From Hoplostethus atlanticus (taxonomy: Eukaryota; Chordata; Actinopteri; Trachichthyiformes; Trachichthyidae): a stretch of DNA of 64,000 bases. Shown piece by piece: positions 42,679-57,600 of this stretch. Within the stretch, counting starts at the first letter, position 1. Every line of letters begins with the position of its first letter. The DNA lies in contig JAXDDX010000010.1 of assembly GCA_034670405.1 (NCBI GenBank), positions 641,501 to 705,500 on the forward strand. The letters are read 5' to 3'. The translations under genes were made by a program, and so were the position numbers. The notes beneath the pieces were generated by a model. That model was given only the letters and a program-made list of their open reading frames with translations. It did no database searches and was not told the DNA's origin.

Positions 42679-45600
42679 ATGGCTTCGCACAGTGATACTC
42701 TGGTGGTGTTCTTTGGGGCAACAGCTGGTGCAAATGGGGGTAAACTGGGTTCGGATGAGAGGGAAATAATTCTCTTGGTGTGGCAAATTGTGGATCTACA
42801 TGAGAAAAAGGTACGAACCTTTCTGACCCGTTGTAAGGTTTCTTATGTAGCTAAGTGTTTGTGGCACAGTGTCTATCTGTAGTGGAATAGTGTGCTTGAC
42901 AGCTGACATTTAAATCAACAAGGTGTGCTCTCTAATTCAGTCCGTTTTGTATCGCAAATTTTAAATCCAGTTGTCACACGGTAACTCCAGCCGTCTTATT
43001 AACTCACCTTATTCAGGTGTGCAAGCCAAATCTTTTACAAACCGGTGAGGCGCGTGTAGTGGCCTACTACGGAGCAAGCACACCTTTTTGGTTACATGTC
43101 AACTTCTCGACATAAAACAACAACGCTTTATTGACAATTAAGTGCTCTTGCAACTACATTGTCAATTGTTTGTCTGACTTTTAAGAGCTCAGTACCTAAT
43201 TTGGGGGTTGGCCGGGTTTAAAAGTCTTAAAGGGATGTATGAATTTGGAAATCAGTAGCGTTCTCTTCACGCTACATTCTGCACCATGAAACGCTAAATC
43301 CCTTCACAGGTCGGGAAGCTCCATAGATGTCTTGTCAAGCCAGACACTTTGGAGTTGACAGACCAGTGTAAAGAAGAGACAGGACTGACTTTGGAAGACC
43401 TCCTCAAAGCAGAGCCTCTGGACCAAGTCCTGCAACAGGTGAGATCCACTGGTCATTAAATGGTGAATGGTGTGAATCTTTCTATCTTTTTCCATCAACT
43501 TGTCTTTCCTCTAAAGCCCGCCTTACAAATCCTGGTGCTCAGCTTCACACCAAGAAGGAAACCATTGGTAGTCACTAATTCAGACAGCGTGCAAATCGAG
43601 ACAGCTTGTTAAGAATGAAACCTCTAATGTTATTGCCATATTTAAATCAGAAGCTATGCAAAACAAATGCCACTTTTGGCCTGGAGCGAGTTGGGACACG
43701 ACAGGCTTGGTGTAAAGCTTTAAATTAATGGAAGGTGTGGCAAATTTTTCTGTGATGACCTTTTGAAAAAGTGTATTCCACCGGGTGGGATACGTCGGTG
43801 GTTTGGCCCTACAGTTTGCTGACAGTTTAGAGCGGTTTTAGGAGCTAGGATGGGCAGAGCCTGGGGCTGCTGGAGGACTCGCAGGTCTAGTCTTGTCTCA
43901 GACTGATGCATGCTGCAGACATCTGGAAGGTGGAATTTTTACCTGGGAATGCTGGTTTCAGCAGCTCCTGTGACCAGGATGTGACTTTGCTTTCTGGTTC
44001 CTCCTTGTCAGTAGGTATGTTTTGACAAAAGCATTTGTCGCCAAACTTGTTTTTCAACCACCCCGACAAGACTATTTGTTTGCACTTGGTGCACCCTTCC
44101 CCACCCACTGCAGTATTTCATAGTTTGAAAACCTCTTATTATCATGCTGGACTAGTGTTTTAGGGCTGAGATTAGTGCTGCTGTGGTCTTAATGTCATAC
44201 AAGCACAAGCAGGTTGGTTGAGGTAATCGATTCAAAATGGGTTTGTTTTCTTTTGAAGCCTCTTTGGTTTGACAGCGATAATGCTGCTGTGGTTATGACA
44301 CCAAAGCAGAGTAAGAGAATTCCCATTGCATGGGAGCTTTGTCTAAACGCTGAAGTCATTTGTCTCTCACAGGCCTGGTAAGGCTTTTCAATTCCAATGC
44401 AGGTTGGTTTGTGTGCTGAGCCTTCAAATATTAACCCAAGCAATCAGTTCTTACTTTTCATAGTTTTGTCTGGCTGTCCACTTTCTCTTGCCATTGGTCA
44501 AGCTAAGTTTGGTATTTTATCCTTATTGATTTAAAGCATGAAGGGAATGAAAATGGCAATATTCCAGCTTGTTTGAGTCATTGCATAGCACTACAGTTGG
44601 GGAAGCATTTAGATTCAGAGCAGTTCTCCTCCCAGTATTTTCTTTATCTTTATCTTGACACAGCCTTTTTAGAAAACCCTGCTCCACTAAAACCAATGCA
44701 AATTAATCTCTTGTTGGCTTTGAATAAGAGATTAAAAGCCATCCCACCTCAAGGAGCTCCCACCCCACCTTATTCAATGGTAGGTTCATAGACAGAAATA
44801 CACAAACTAACAGCAGAGGCCCATTGGTGGGCCTGTCGGTGTTGACTCATGTGGCCAGACCCCCAAGGACATCTGTTTGTTTTCTTTGGTGAAAGATTTA
44901 TTAAGGTAGGAGAGGCTGGGGAGATTAGAAGGGGCGACTTTTAACACTACTACTAACACTACTACTTGCACACAATCTGCCAGCTATACTCCACAGTGTA
45001 AATCCACATGCATAATATTTGGAGGGTAAAACAGTAATCTTACATGGTATGTAAGCAAGAAAATAATTTCCACAGATCCAGGAGGCCATACTAATCTACA
45101 GTATACATACATTGTCTTAATAGAAGGATGGGAAAGATGATGGAGATAGATGGTGTGTAAGCAAGCATGCTCGCTTTATGACCATAGCTGTTGGCACTCA
45201 GCTGTAGTCAGGCTGTTGCTGTACAAGCTTTAAGGCTGGGAGAGTGACGGCATGTCACAGCCTGTGGAGTGATGCACCTGATGCCCTGTGCAACTTACTC
45301 TGGCACTTAGTCACAATATCTAATGAATTTTCAACCATTTTGGACCATATACTGACTACTACTAATTTGGCCATCTCTATTGTACTACTTTCCTACCAAG
45401 ATGGCCATATGGTGACATAGTGAAATGCACTGAGTGGACAAAACATTAGGGCGACCTGCTGAATGGTGAATCATAGTTTTCACCTGGATTCTTAAAATCC
45501 ACTAGTTATGAAGGAGAGATGAAGGTGAGGAGATGTTAGAGAGGGTTAGTCCTCTTGACAATCATGGACATGTGGTGCAACTCAATAGTAGGAGAGTATT

Positions 45601-48600
45601 TTGTAATATATGATGAATCCCAGAAATCCCAGGGATACACTGGGTTTTAAAAGGCTAATGGCTGATTAGAGTAGACTGACACAAAAATGTTTTTAACTGG
45701 ATAAACACTGAAAACACTGACCCGTCAGATCTGGGCCCTGTATGGTTAAATCATTTTCATGTGTGTATGTCAGGGTCAAGCCAGCCTAAAGTCTGTATTA
45801 GCTCTGTGTGAATGCTTGTTGTTTAGGACGCACAAAAAGCAGTATTTAATCTTCTCACATTACAAGCTTATAACGGACATGGGTCTCCTACTGCATGGCT
45901 TTTAGTAGGAGTTGCAGTAGCTGAAATCTGTGACAGCTCATAGTCAAGGCTCTATCAGGCATGTCTGATGAAAACCCCTGAGACCAAAATGTCAGTTTTA
46001 ATGCCACAAAAAAGGGGATCAGTTTTTAACGGTGGCGAGTATTGTGCTTGGGACTTGCCTCCCATTAAAGGTGGCACCTCTGCTCCTGTTGTTTGAGCAC
46101 AAACATTTTCCCTCATCATACTCACTATTTTATCCACATCGATTTTGTCCCAGTTACAAATTCATATCTCTGTTGCAGGAAGTGTTACTCTCAATTGCCT
46201 CAAAAGGTTATGCCTGGGAACTGGCACTCCCTGCTGCTCTTATCATAGCTATCGCCACCACCACCCTACCTTGCCTCTACATGCAAACAGTCCAGCAATA
46301 TTGGAGAGCTAACTGTGATAGAGCCACGTTCAAAGGCCACTTTCCCTCCCCTGTGGTAATGCCTTTGAGAGAGAAGGGTGAGACCCGAAGTTGGATTAAG
46401 GGGAAATTAAAAATGGGTCCTGGTAATTATTTTAGAGAAACAGGTGTTTGTTTTACTGCAAAATTATAATTGTCTGTGAGCCAGTTAAGCTGTCATAGCA
46501 TTTCTGAGTCCCATCAATGTAAGGAAAGTTAAATAAAATATTGTCTGTTATTTAATAAAATACTTTGTTGTTCTAAAATGGTTTAGGTTACACTAAAAAT
46601 AAGCTACGTTTTATCAACCGGCCTCAACAAATTTGCTTCGGTCTCTAGAAGAATTCTGTAAATGTTTTTACCTTGAAGAATAAATCCATACTGTCAACAG
46701 AAACCTGCTTTGTCACACCCTGGTTGGTTTTTACAGCAGAGCCAAGTGTGGCTTGCCAGGAAGATCAAGGCGTGATCAAAGTGTTGTCATCATGTAATTA
46801 AGAGCATTATTTGTTTATCCGTCTTTGCTGGCAGCAAATTGCAAAATAATTAATGATGATCTTAGATTACACGGGAACAGAAGTATAATCCTCTGAGTTG
46901 GGGGAATTCATCACAACATGCACATTTGAGATTGATTCATTGCAACTCATTGAAGTGTGACATTTAGGGCAAAGGCACTCTGTTTACCTTTTTTCTATTA
47001 GCTACTCCTGAGGGAGGGCATAAGGACTGTCGTCTCTACCTATCTGTTCTCAGTGGTAGCTTTGTCCTCTCTTCGGCTTGTTTGCACAATTAAAGTGATT
47101 TTAGCACAGAGGAGAAAGGGACAGGGTGTGCCGCCACCTCTCCCACTATAGTAATTGAGCAAGGTGGGGCCACATGCACAGCTATGAGCAAACAATACTC
47201 TCATTCCCACTGCCAAAATGTGGCTATGAAATAATCTACAGAATTGCATTTTCACCGCTTGCTTTCAGCACATTGAAACCAACATGTGCAGCCATTGATA
47301 TTCAATTTCAAAATGTTCTACTACTATAAGTTGGTATATGGAAAATGCAGTTTAGTTGGTAGTATGAGCTCTCAGATACATGCATCCCTTGAGGAAGAGA
47401 TGGAGTGAGTGAGATCAGGAGTGTGACACACTCCGCTGTGGAGCTCAGGTGACATGGTGCCACGGTGCCACAATTGTCTGAGTGACCTCCCATGCATGTA
47501 GAGAATGTGGTCCTGCCAGGTACATTGAAGGTGGTTTTTGGAATTTAACTCAAGGAACTTGGATTGCAGAGTTGTGATTTTTTTTTTTTTTTTTCAGCTT
47601 TCTGTTCTGTTCAGCTGTAGCGCTCAAGTCTTTTTATTACTTGTATGAGGCATGCTGTTCAGGTGATATGTAGATGCTGCTGTTTGCTGTCATGGGACCT
47701 TGTCTTGCATTTAGGGGTGTAATGTTTGAACTCGACTCAAGATCAGAAATGAAGGTGAAATAAAAACAAAGTTGCCTATGGCAGGCTTTTTCAGGGTGGG
47801 TATTAGGACATCAACCAATACAGGTGTTGTATTGTGGATCTGTTATCCCATCATCTGGCTGTGTTCTATCTATGCTGCTGATGAAATGTTAGCAAAGGTC
47901 AAATGTTGACCAGGCCATAAATGGTCTCTGCCTGCATGCTTCCACATGGCATGATGGCCCTGTTAATCAATAACATCTGGATCAGATCAGGGCCACCACG
48001 GCAACACTGCTATCTCACTTATCCGATAGCTCTTGGACAGAGTGATGCGTACACTCACTATCTCAACTCGTTTCCCCACCCTTGAACGTGTGTTAAGGGT
48101 GTAACTCAAGGATAGTCACTTCCTCAGGGCTGAGTCTCACACCCATGAGTGCTGTTACTGCCAGCATGACGGACAGCTGTGCTACCAATTAAACCAATTC
48201 AAATACAGTATATGGTCTGAATGAAGTGAAGGATAGTATTTTTAGCAGAGGAGTGGATTTGACTGACTTCTTCTACCCCATTACAAATGCACCGCAGTGG
48301 AGAGGTCTGTTGTAATAGAATCACAACCCCCAATTTGACAACAAACAGCCAAGTTGAAGTTGTTTCAAATCCACGGCTTTTCTTGTCTCTCTTTAAGCCC
48401 CGACCAAGCAATTAGTTTGTTAGTCAGCAGCTGGCTGGGGCCACTAAATAGCCCTGCGTTTCTCTCCTGTCTGTTAAGGAGCGTGCTCCAACATGCACCT
48501 TTAGTACTCTCACTGTCTGAAGATCTGTCATATATAGCCAGTGGCCATGTGAAACTATCCAACTCCAATCAATCACTGGGGCCTAGGAATAAGATCCCCT

Positions 48601-51600
48601 GGACAGATACCACATACCCCCCCCCCCCCCCCCCCAACCTTCTAAAAAATCCTATACGAGCAGCCTTGCTAGGGCTTAATGGGTTCATTTGATGTCTGAT
48701 GCCAAATGCACTGGAGAGTGAAGATGAAGAGGTGGGTGGTGGGTGGTGGTGGTTAGTAGTTTTTTCTAAGGTTTTCTAATCTCTGGGTCAGGATGCACAG
48801 GTGAATTGTGGGAAGATTAAAATGGGTTCCCAAAATGTTGACATTTCTTTTAGTTATGTTATTTTACCACAGCCCTCCTACATCCATGCATAGTAAGGTG
48901 GTCTGAATCAAACACTGTTAGTATAGTATGCTACTATATACATTAGGAGTCTAAAACAGTGTAAGTTCTGTCCAGTTAGTTTACACAGCAGCCAAGAAAA
49001 TAGTCTCCCCTTGAAGATGAAACATTTAAAACTACTCCTCCAGAAGATGATTTAGCACATTCTGGGAGGTCCTGTAGTACAATCAACAGGAATTTCACCT
49101 CTGTGACAGGTAGCCTAAGAATGCAGGTTTGTGAGGTGATGGCTGCCTTTGACAGTTAAAGGCCACCAGCAGGTTTACACAACAATGGTAACGGGGCCCA
49201 TTAAATGTACTCGTTGTGAATAAACACAGGTGGATATGTGGGAGCCACTGGTACTGGGGTTTGGCTGGTTGGGCCAACAGTGTTTACGAAACGAGGAGAC
49301 GGGCAGGTTTGTCTCTAAGGGGTTGTTTCTCCTCTTGTCTGTGACTGTTGGTCACAAGTGAAAACGTAGATCCAGGTGATTGTGTGTTGTGTCACTAGGC
49401 AAACAAAAACCTGTTGGACCAGCCTCGCTCGTCAAACGCAACACCCTCCTCACCTGTTTTGCCCTTAGAATTGAGACCGCTATGTAAACCCTCACTTTAT
49501 TGTGGATGGTGTTTTGCACACAATATATTTTACCCATATACTTTAAGTCCCATTTCTTGCCAATTCACAGAAGATTACATAATCTATAAAAATGTACCAG
49601 TACACAGGATTTGATGTTGCAGTCCAGAGTGAACATTCACACAGAGGCGCAATTCAGATGGTCAAAAGAATGATGCACTAACCAATAAATGGAGACTATA
49701 GAGGACATCAGGCTACGCCATTATAGATCTCCAGGACCATCAGACAGGCAGCACCATTCACTAGCCAGTTATCAAGTGAGTTGAGTTAGGCCCATCACAC
49801 ACCTCCAGAAGGCTCAACAGTGATTTCTGGTGTTTTGTTTTTCCTTCTCCCTTAAAGATTTCATGCTTTTTAACACTGACACTTCATTTGAAAAGTCCTG
49901 CTTTAATGAAAAAGTCTTTGCCTTTAAATGTATTTATTTTTTATTTCCCTGTCTGTTCCCTGTTCTGATCACATCCATGTCTCTCTCTCTGCTCCTCTGT
50001 GGTTCTGCAGTTCCAGCAGACAGTGTTGTCGGAGGTGAAAGCCCTTGGCAGGAGCTCCTACACACTCTGCGTCAACGGTCCTCTGGTGATCCGACAGGCC
50101 CTCCACCCCGAGGCCTCCAAAAAGGTACGGGTTCCCCACAATGTTTTAGGAATCGAGAGAACCCGTTCCATTGAGTCCCTATGCAATTTTGACCTTTGCA
50201 TTCTTTCAGCGTTCCCAAAATGTCACTGCTCAAAAGTTAAAAGAAAAAGCAGTTTAGATTAGATTCCATTTTTGACCTTTTTAGCTACATGTATGATTTA
50301 CTTCCTGGGGCAAGAAGGCAGTATTTCTGCCAAGCGTGGCTCCACTGTTTGCTTATTGCTGAGCAGTAACATGTCATAATCTGCACCGGTATGCCAGCTA
50401 TCCACACTGAAGCAACCACACGTGGCTTCCTCTGTTCGTGGCTCTGGCTAGAATGGGAAATCTTTTTGCTTGTCTTGCATATAAATACTGTAGTATGAAA
50501 ACCATCAACACATTAAAGTAGTTGATGTACAATCCTTGAATTCTGCTGGCATTAAAATGTTTTGCGCTTGAAGGATATTATTTATTATCTCAGGGATTTT
50601 GGCACAGAGCTCCTATTTATTTGTATAAATGAATGTTTGTAATACATTTCCTGCTTTTTGTGTCCTGATCATTCCTAAAACTAGTAAACTCAAAATGTCT
50701 GCTAGATAGTTGTCAGCATGCACATACCTGTTTCTTCTCACCTGTCTCTGCTCACCTCTTTGTCTGCTACCCTCCTGGTGTATCTGTTACTGCCCTACTG
50801 AGGCGCTTGTTTCTCGTCTCTTCTCCTCAGAACCTCATCCTCCCCGAATGTTTCTTTTCGTTTGTGGACGTGAGGAAGGAATTTCACAAATGCTGCCCCG
50901 ACGCCGGCCCTGTGCAGGATCCCACACTGTCGTCCATGTTAGAATGTATCCTTCTGTGCTCGTGTCATTCATTTAATTTATGTTTGTACAACTGACAATC
51001 AAATCCCGTTCATACGTAATAAATACTTTTTAAAGTACAGGTTAAATGTCTGGGGGGAAATATCCAAACAGCCTAATGTTTTTTCAAGCATTCGATAGAA
51101 CTTTTTTCATCCTCTTGACAATTCATAAGCAGTTCAGTGCTCAGGACACATTAACTAATATAAAGTACAAACAACAGTAGACTGCTAAGAAAAGAGTAAA
51201 AAGTGTGTAAATACAGTATTAGTGTATTTGTGGTCATCTAAGTAAAATGTGCATTGCCAATTGACTTCTTTAACTGTGTGTGCGCGCAGATGTTGGTCTT
51301 CCTCCTGTATCAGAGCAGGTGGTAGGGGTGAGGGAGGTGAGGAGCATGGTGCAGCTGATGCTCCACATCCTGGCTGAGCCCTACAGTAAGTACCAGCCAG
51401 ACCTGGGTCAAAAAGTGAACTGACCTTGAAGAAGACACTGAATCCCTACCTGGGGCGCTGTTCTGTAGCTGACCCCCGCACTCTGAACTACAGAGGGGGG
51501 CAAGCGAAGAGGATTTCCCTACAGAGATCAATGAAGTATAACTATTATTAAATAATTCATAGTTAACCTGCTTTGAGTGTCAGATGGTTGGTTTACTGCA

Positions 51601-54600
51601 TCAGGACTGTGCCTGCACAATTGATTTGTTAGGGCACCAAAGAGTTCAGAAGGCTGAGTTTAACTTAGTTTTCTCTTAGGATCTTGAAACTGTTTAATAG
51701 CAACAAAATCTGACTACATTCACCATTAGATGTTTCAGTGTGGTATGGCTAGATTGTGCCCATACAAGACTCCTCTGTCTGTCTGTCCACTCCACTGACA
51801 CTGCAGTGCAGGTAAATCAAACATAAATGAGCAGTCACCTCTGGCGTACTCTATTATTAACTGCCAAGCCCATCCATCTCTTTGGGTGTGATAATAGGAA
51901 TGCAGAGTGCTCAAAACACAGGTTGCTTGGCTGGGCTAACCTGTTCAGCACAGAGAAAGCACTGTTTCGAATCTCTCAATCAAACAACACATCTTATATA
52001 ATCTGACCTTTACCTCATTTGTGTATAATTGTATTCCTTTACTTTTTTTTTTTTTTTTAGATCACAAATTCTCCTGCTTTGAATCTGTGAAGTACAAGTT
52101 TGAATCTGGCACGTGGTATGTACCGAGTTCTCAATGGATAGAAACACTTACTCCATCGTTGCATGCTGTTCTGCCACACCTATTAGCCAGGACTGTTGTT
52201 TAGTGTTCTTGCTCATGCCTGACTGACAATCCCCTCCATGTTCAGACCTCAGGCTCTTAGCATTGATTACAGCAACAAGGAAACCACAAGTGTGTAATTA
52301 AAGCCATCCAACTTTGCCATCAAGCGCTTACCTGGCTATCCAGTAGCAGAGCACCAAATCCTGCCGTTCTCACACAGCCAGTAGCCTATCACCTTGACAA
52401 CCCCTGGCATTTAATCGCGGGAGTGTGTTACTGTGTTAAGCACTTACTGTGAGTGGCCTCTGTGCCTGCGCTCAGTGGACAATTTGTTCAAATTTAACAA
52501 GGGGGATGGTGTTGGGAAGGTAACTTCTTGTCGTAATTTTCTTTAAAAGCTTTTGTCACCTTGAGATGCTTTTAATGATCTGTGCTAACAAATCATTCCC
52601 ATTTACATTCAAAGTGCCTCCAGCCTATGTTGACCATGACACACACTCTCCCTTGTCTTTCCCTCTCCATGGTGTATTGAGCAGCAGCAAGACGGAGCCA
52701 GTGGACAGTGAGACTGTGATCAGAGCACGGGGACTCCCATGGCAGTCCTCAGACCAGGACATTGCCCGCTTCTTTAAAGGCCTCAACATTGCCAAGTATG
52801 TTGGACCTTAAAGGCATCTTCCAGTAGCCTCATTACCCCATTCAACTTTATGAACTTATGTTACAACAGTCTATTTCACAATCATTTCTGAGGATCTCCA
52901 CCAAGCCGCAATCAAAATCAAAATGAGGTTCAGGTGTGCAGCAAGTGAATCAGGGCGGGGATTTCAAGCTGAGCCTCTTTCAATTGGCTGGAAACAGTTG
53001 GTACTCCTACTTCTGCCCCTGAAACCAATGATGTGCTTGCAAAGCTTGTTGGACATTCTCATTGTTTGTATGGTCATTTATTAAGTCACTTTTTTGCAGC
53101 TGAGCCCAATGGGAGTTGCTAGGACCAGAGCCAACACAAAATGCTCATAACTTTGGATCAAAGGCACTAGCCATTTATTTGACACAGTAGCCCAGCTGAT
53201 AAGTCAACAAGATGCAAAATAATCACAGCACAACTTGTTTGAGGAGAAATTGACTGACATGATTAGGCCCTGGCTAACCCTATTGGACCCAGCTGTGATA
53301 ACCATGCTGTCAGGAATATCTTGTTGAAGTAGAGGTGTAACATCTCCAGTGGATAGGAAGGTAAACTTTGTGTGTTCATGCGCATGTGTGCTTACGTGCA
53401 TGTGTGTCTAGGGGTGGTGTGGCCCTGTGTCTGAATGCCCAGGGCAGGAGAAACGGCGAGGCTCTAGTTCGCTTCATCAACCCGGAGCACAGAGACCTGG
53501 CCCTGGAGCGCCACAAGCACCACATGGGCAGCCGGTACATCGAGGTTAGATTCTCATTCACTCATACAGCAATTGTGTTCCACATCTAGAAGATGGCCTT
53601 AGATGAATGTCAGTACCTCTATCAAGACCAATGCCAATCAGTTTAAATGTGTAAAATGTCTTCAGTCAAATTGAATCACAAAGGCATCTTGTGGCCATTT
53701 TCCTGTCAAAGGTAGTGTTGTAGTTCTCGATTAGGCCTTTAATAAATTGAAAGGCTCAGTATCAGTTTAACACCATCTGTAGCACCAAGTTCACCCCACT
53801 ACTGATTTTGCTTACTACTATCTTTAGTTTGTATGTTGGATTAAACATTTATACATTTTCACTTTAATTTCGAAGGCAGTATACAACATGTTACCCTTGT
53901 ATGGTTCTGGGTTGCTGTTAATTGCTAAAGCTAGTCTTCCTTTTGTCCTTTCAGGTCTACAAGGCCACAGGGGAGGAATTCCTCAAGATTGCTGGAGGTC
54001 AGATTTCAAATGTTGTTGTTTTTTTTTTTTCCCCCTCCTGTCTTCTCATCACTCTTCCTATGAAGAGTCATGCTGAAAGGCACCCTGTTGGCGTGTGTTC
54101 GCCTTGCATTACATTGCTTTCCTGCATCTCTAAGACAAACTAGACCCCCTTCACCCTCCCACTTCTGTAAAAGGCCAGCTCTTCAGTGACCATAAAACAG
54201 AAATCTCTCTTTCGCTCGCTCTCTTGCTCTCTGTCTCTCCTCTTACCTGTGTCTTTGCCCCATCCCATCGACTTTGCAGCAGCTTATCTTGGGCTAATGA
54301 AAGACTCTTTGTGAGAAGCACTGCCCCCCATCCCTTCCTCGTCTCCTGCCCAACCCTCAGAGGCCAGTTGGAGAGAAACTTTACTCCCTGGCTAACAGCA
54401 GCTCACCTGTTCACTCCAGCCCCAAGCTCCACTCCCCGGAGGGAGAGCGGGCCGTCGGCCGGTGAAAAGACCAACTCAGAGCCCATACAATGAGGGTGTG
54501 AAGAGACAAAGGCAGGGACTAGGGCTTCTGGACCATGGAGCAGCAGGCAGCAGTAACACAGAACAGCAGGGCAGGACATGGGCCTCATGAGATACGAGAG

Positions 54601-57600
54601 AAAGCCAGGAGACGGAGTCAGTGATAGTAGATAACTTACAGCGGCTGTCAGTCTGACGGTGGACTTTAGAGTTGAGGTTAATACTGATTGACAACACATT
54701 GGACTGTCGGCAAATAATTTAGACAGACCAGACACAGAGCTTCATTTATCAAGAGAGATTAAAGCATTTTACAGTAAACATTAACATTTAGTTCAACTGT
54801 CATTTACAGTGTTTTAAAATAAATTTAATGTGCATGTTTGCTTGGAATACATTTAGTTTGATGCACTTTAAGAGTTCCAGTTATATAAATGAGGCCCAGG
54901 GGCCCCCTGACTCCTGCTTATTGTAGGAACAAGGACATACAGGCAGTTAGCCGTCTTCATAGATGTACTCTATTTTGGCTCTGGAAAATACAAACCATGG
55001 GCTAGTGAAATGTATATTTACAATTTAGTTTATTATGATCACAGGTTGACAAGTAATCACATCTTATGTAATAGTTCAAACTTGATCTGAACCTTCCTGC
55101 CATGTAGTTTGACAAACACTTTTTTTCACACTTTTCTACAGTTGGGCCATGAATTTAACAGAATAAGGTTACCCTTGGGTGGCCCTGTAGTGGAAGCCAG
55201 GCCTTTTGATCGTAATTGTGTTCTGACCCCAGGCACGTCCAACGAGGTGTCCCAGTTCCTGTCCAAAGAGAACCAGGTGATCATCCGCATGCGGGGGCTG
55301 CCATTCACTGCCACATCCCAGGACGTGCTGGCCTTCCTTGGTCCTGAGAGCCCTGTCACAGATGCCACTGAGGGCCTACTCTTTGTTAAGTACCCTGACG
55401 GACGACCCACCGGTGATGCCTTTGTGCTCTTCTCTTGTGAAGAGTATGCCCAGAACGCCCTGAAGAAGCACAAGCAGATCCTAGGAAAGCGATATATTGA
55501 GCTTTTCCGGAGTACCGCCGCTGAGGTGCAACAGGTAAGTGCTTGTCGACATATGGACTCTACTAGCTGTAGAAATCCCAATTTAGAACATGAAAAACCA
55601 AATCACATTAACCAGAATGTCATGAAGTTGTGCAGACAAGCTGCAGGCTGGTTGGGATTTTTCTCCCTGCTTTTGATTTTCTTGCAATCCATACTCTTGA
55701 GAAACATTGCCATTATTGAACAATCAAAGTCCTTTATCTTGGTCATCAGTCAACATGGGCTGACGTCCACAACAGCAGCTTCCGCTGAAAGAAAGGTTGC
55801 ACAAGAACTGATGTCATGACAATGTAGAAAAGTGAACAAACAGGGGAATTTACGTAACCAAACAGTCTGAGGATTCACTTACTCAGATGATGACTAAGTA
55901 ACCCTCATACTGTTGCACTATTTATTTCACTTTAAATTGTGGTTGAAGTGAAATGTAGAAATATTGTAGAAATGTAGAAAATATTGACTCTGCAATCAAG
56001 CCACCTATTGACAATCCATTACCAAAGGTCAATTATGGGGTTCGGGGTCAAAGGAACCAGTTTTTCTCAATTCATGAGAAAGAAGTTGACTTTTAGGACA
56101 TATAAGGTATCTATAGGACACTAACAATAATGTGTTTTTGATTTGTCATTGTCCTTTCTCTGTCCTGTTTGCCAGGTCCTGAACCGCTACATGTCCACCC
56201 CTCTGATCTCCACACTGCCCCCTCCACCCATCATGCCCGTCTCAGTCCTCGCCACGCCTCCCTTTCTTCCAACAGCCAACAGCACACGGGACTGCCTCCG
56301 CCTCCGTGGCCTGCCGTACACTGCTGCCATTGAAGACATCCTGGAGTTCATGGGAGAGCACACCATTGACATCAAGCCCCACGGAGTCCACATGGTCCTC
56401 AACCAGCAGGTCAGACTGCGGAGAAGATGTTGAAGCACATCTACAATATAATAGTTACAATTTGGATCATTCAAATTCAACAAGAAGCAGTGGTCAGCTT
56501 TCCATCAAGCAACTTGAAGTGGTTTTTTTTTCTCCATCTCTCTCTCTCAATGCATATACACGTTACAGTACTGACATTGTACTATATTCACATGTATGCC
56601 CTATCCTGATTACTAGTGATATTTGTATGTTGTCATGTAACTGATAGCTGGCTGCATTTAACTTTCTAATGTAATCTTTCACTCAGCCTCGCTTGCTCTC
56701 TCTCCTCCTTTCTTACTCGCTCTGCTTTTTTCTTCTGCTCTCCCTTCTCCAGGGGCGACCCTCGGGTGATGCCTTCATCCAAATGAAGTCAGCGGACAAG
56801 GCCTTCATGGTGGCCCAGAAGTGCCACAAGAAGACGATGAAGGACCGCTATGTGGAGGTGTTTCAGTGCTCCACAGAGGAGATGAGCATTGTCCTGATGG
56901 GAGGAACCCTCAACCGCAGTGGCCTCTCCCCTCCACCCTGCAAACTTCCCTGTAAGTTAACTTGGCAAAGGATTCAGTACTTTAGAACTTGATCTACCCA
57001 AACACGGCACTTTGCAGTGGGCTGAATGATATTCTTCTTAGCGTGTACTTTGCTCCGTTAAGGCTCATATATTTCATTGCACTGTAGATTAGATTTGGAC
57101 TTATCAGGCACTGGAAAACGCCTTCCAGTTTCACCACTCATTACCGTTTCTTGACCCTTTTTGCCATATACTTCTGTATATACAACTGCCATATACAACT
57201 GTCTTTAACTTTACTGGAATTTGAGTTTAGGTCACTTCAATTGCCAGGTAGTTTCACCCTAACTAAACTGGAAACCCTCACCCTCCACAAGGTCAGCAGT
57301 ATTGTATGTCAGTGTTACCTGGATGGCATGGAGGGTGGCCAGGGTTGCCCCCAGGCCCGCACTGATACTAGCTGTTTATATGTAAATACATCCATGCCTC
57401 TGTTTGTTGCTTGTAACAAGGACCAAGGGTATGCTTCATGACTAAAATACCTTGCATACTGAAGGCTTTTTTTAGGCTTTCCAGAATCTGACTTGAACTG
57501 TTTTCGGTTCATTGATATTTTTGGGATGTCTTGCATGAGCGGCTTGCTTCAGGTCATGCCACAACAGTTCAATGGGGTGAAGGTCAAGACTCTGACTAGG

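Larger units (their letters stand above)
43439..50010 (+). other. esrp2: ESRP2 intron 2 (6.6 kb)
   Basis: No nested gene was recognised on either strand. Contents are AT-rich sequence, a Tc1-like deletion derivative near 45.4 kb, a T16-type run near 47.58 kb and a C19 run at 48617. First introns of this size often hold enhancers, but no specific element can be named. Confidence 0.5.

Noticed and set aside
46032..46469. 145-codon open frame in ESRP2 intron 2
   Set aside because: It begins at a GTG, has no recognisable domain, no coding-like base pattern and no supporting splice signals. Chance open frame.
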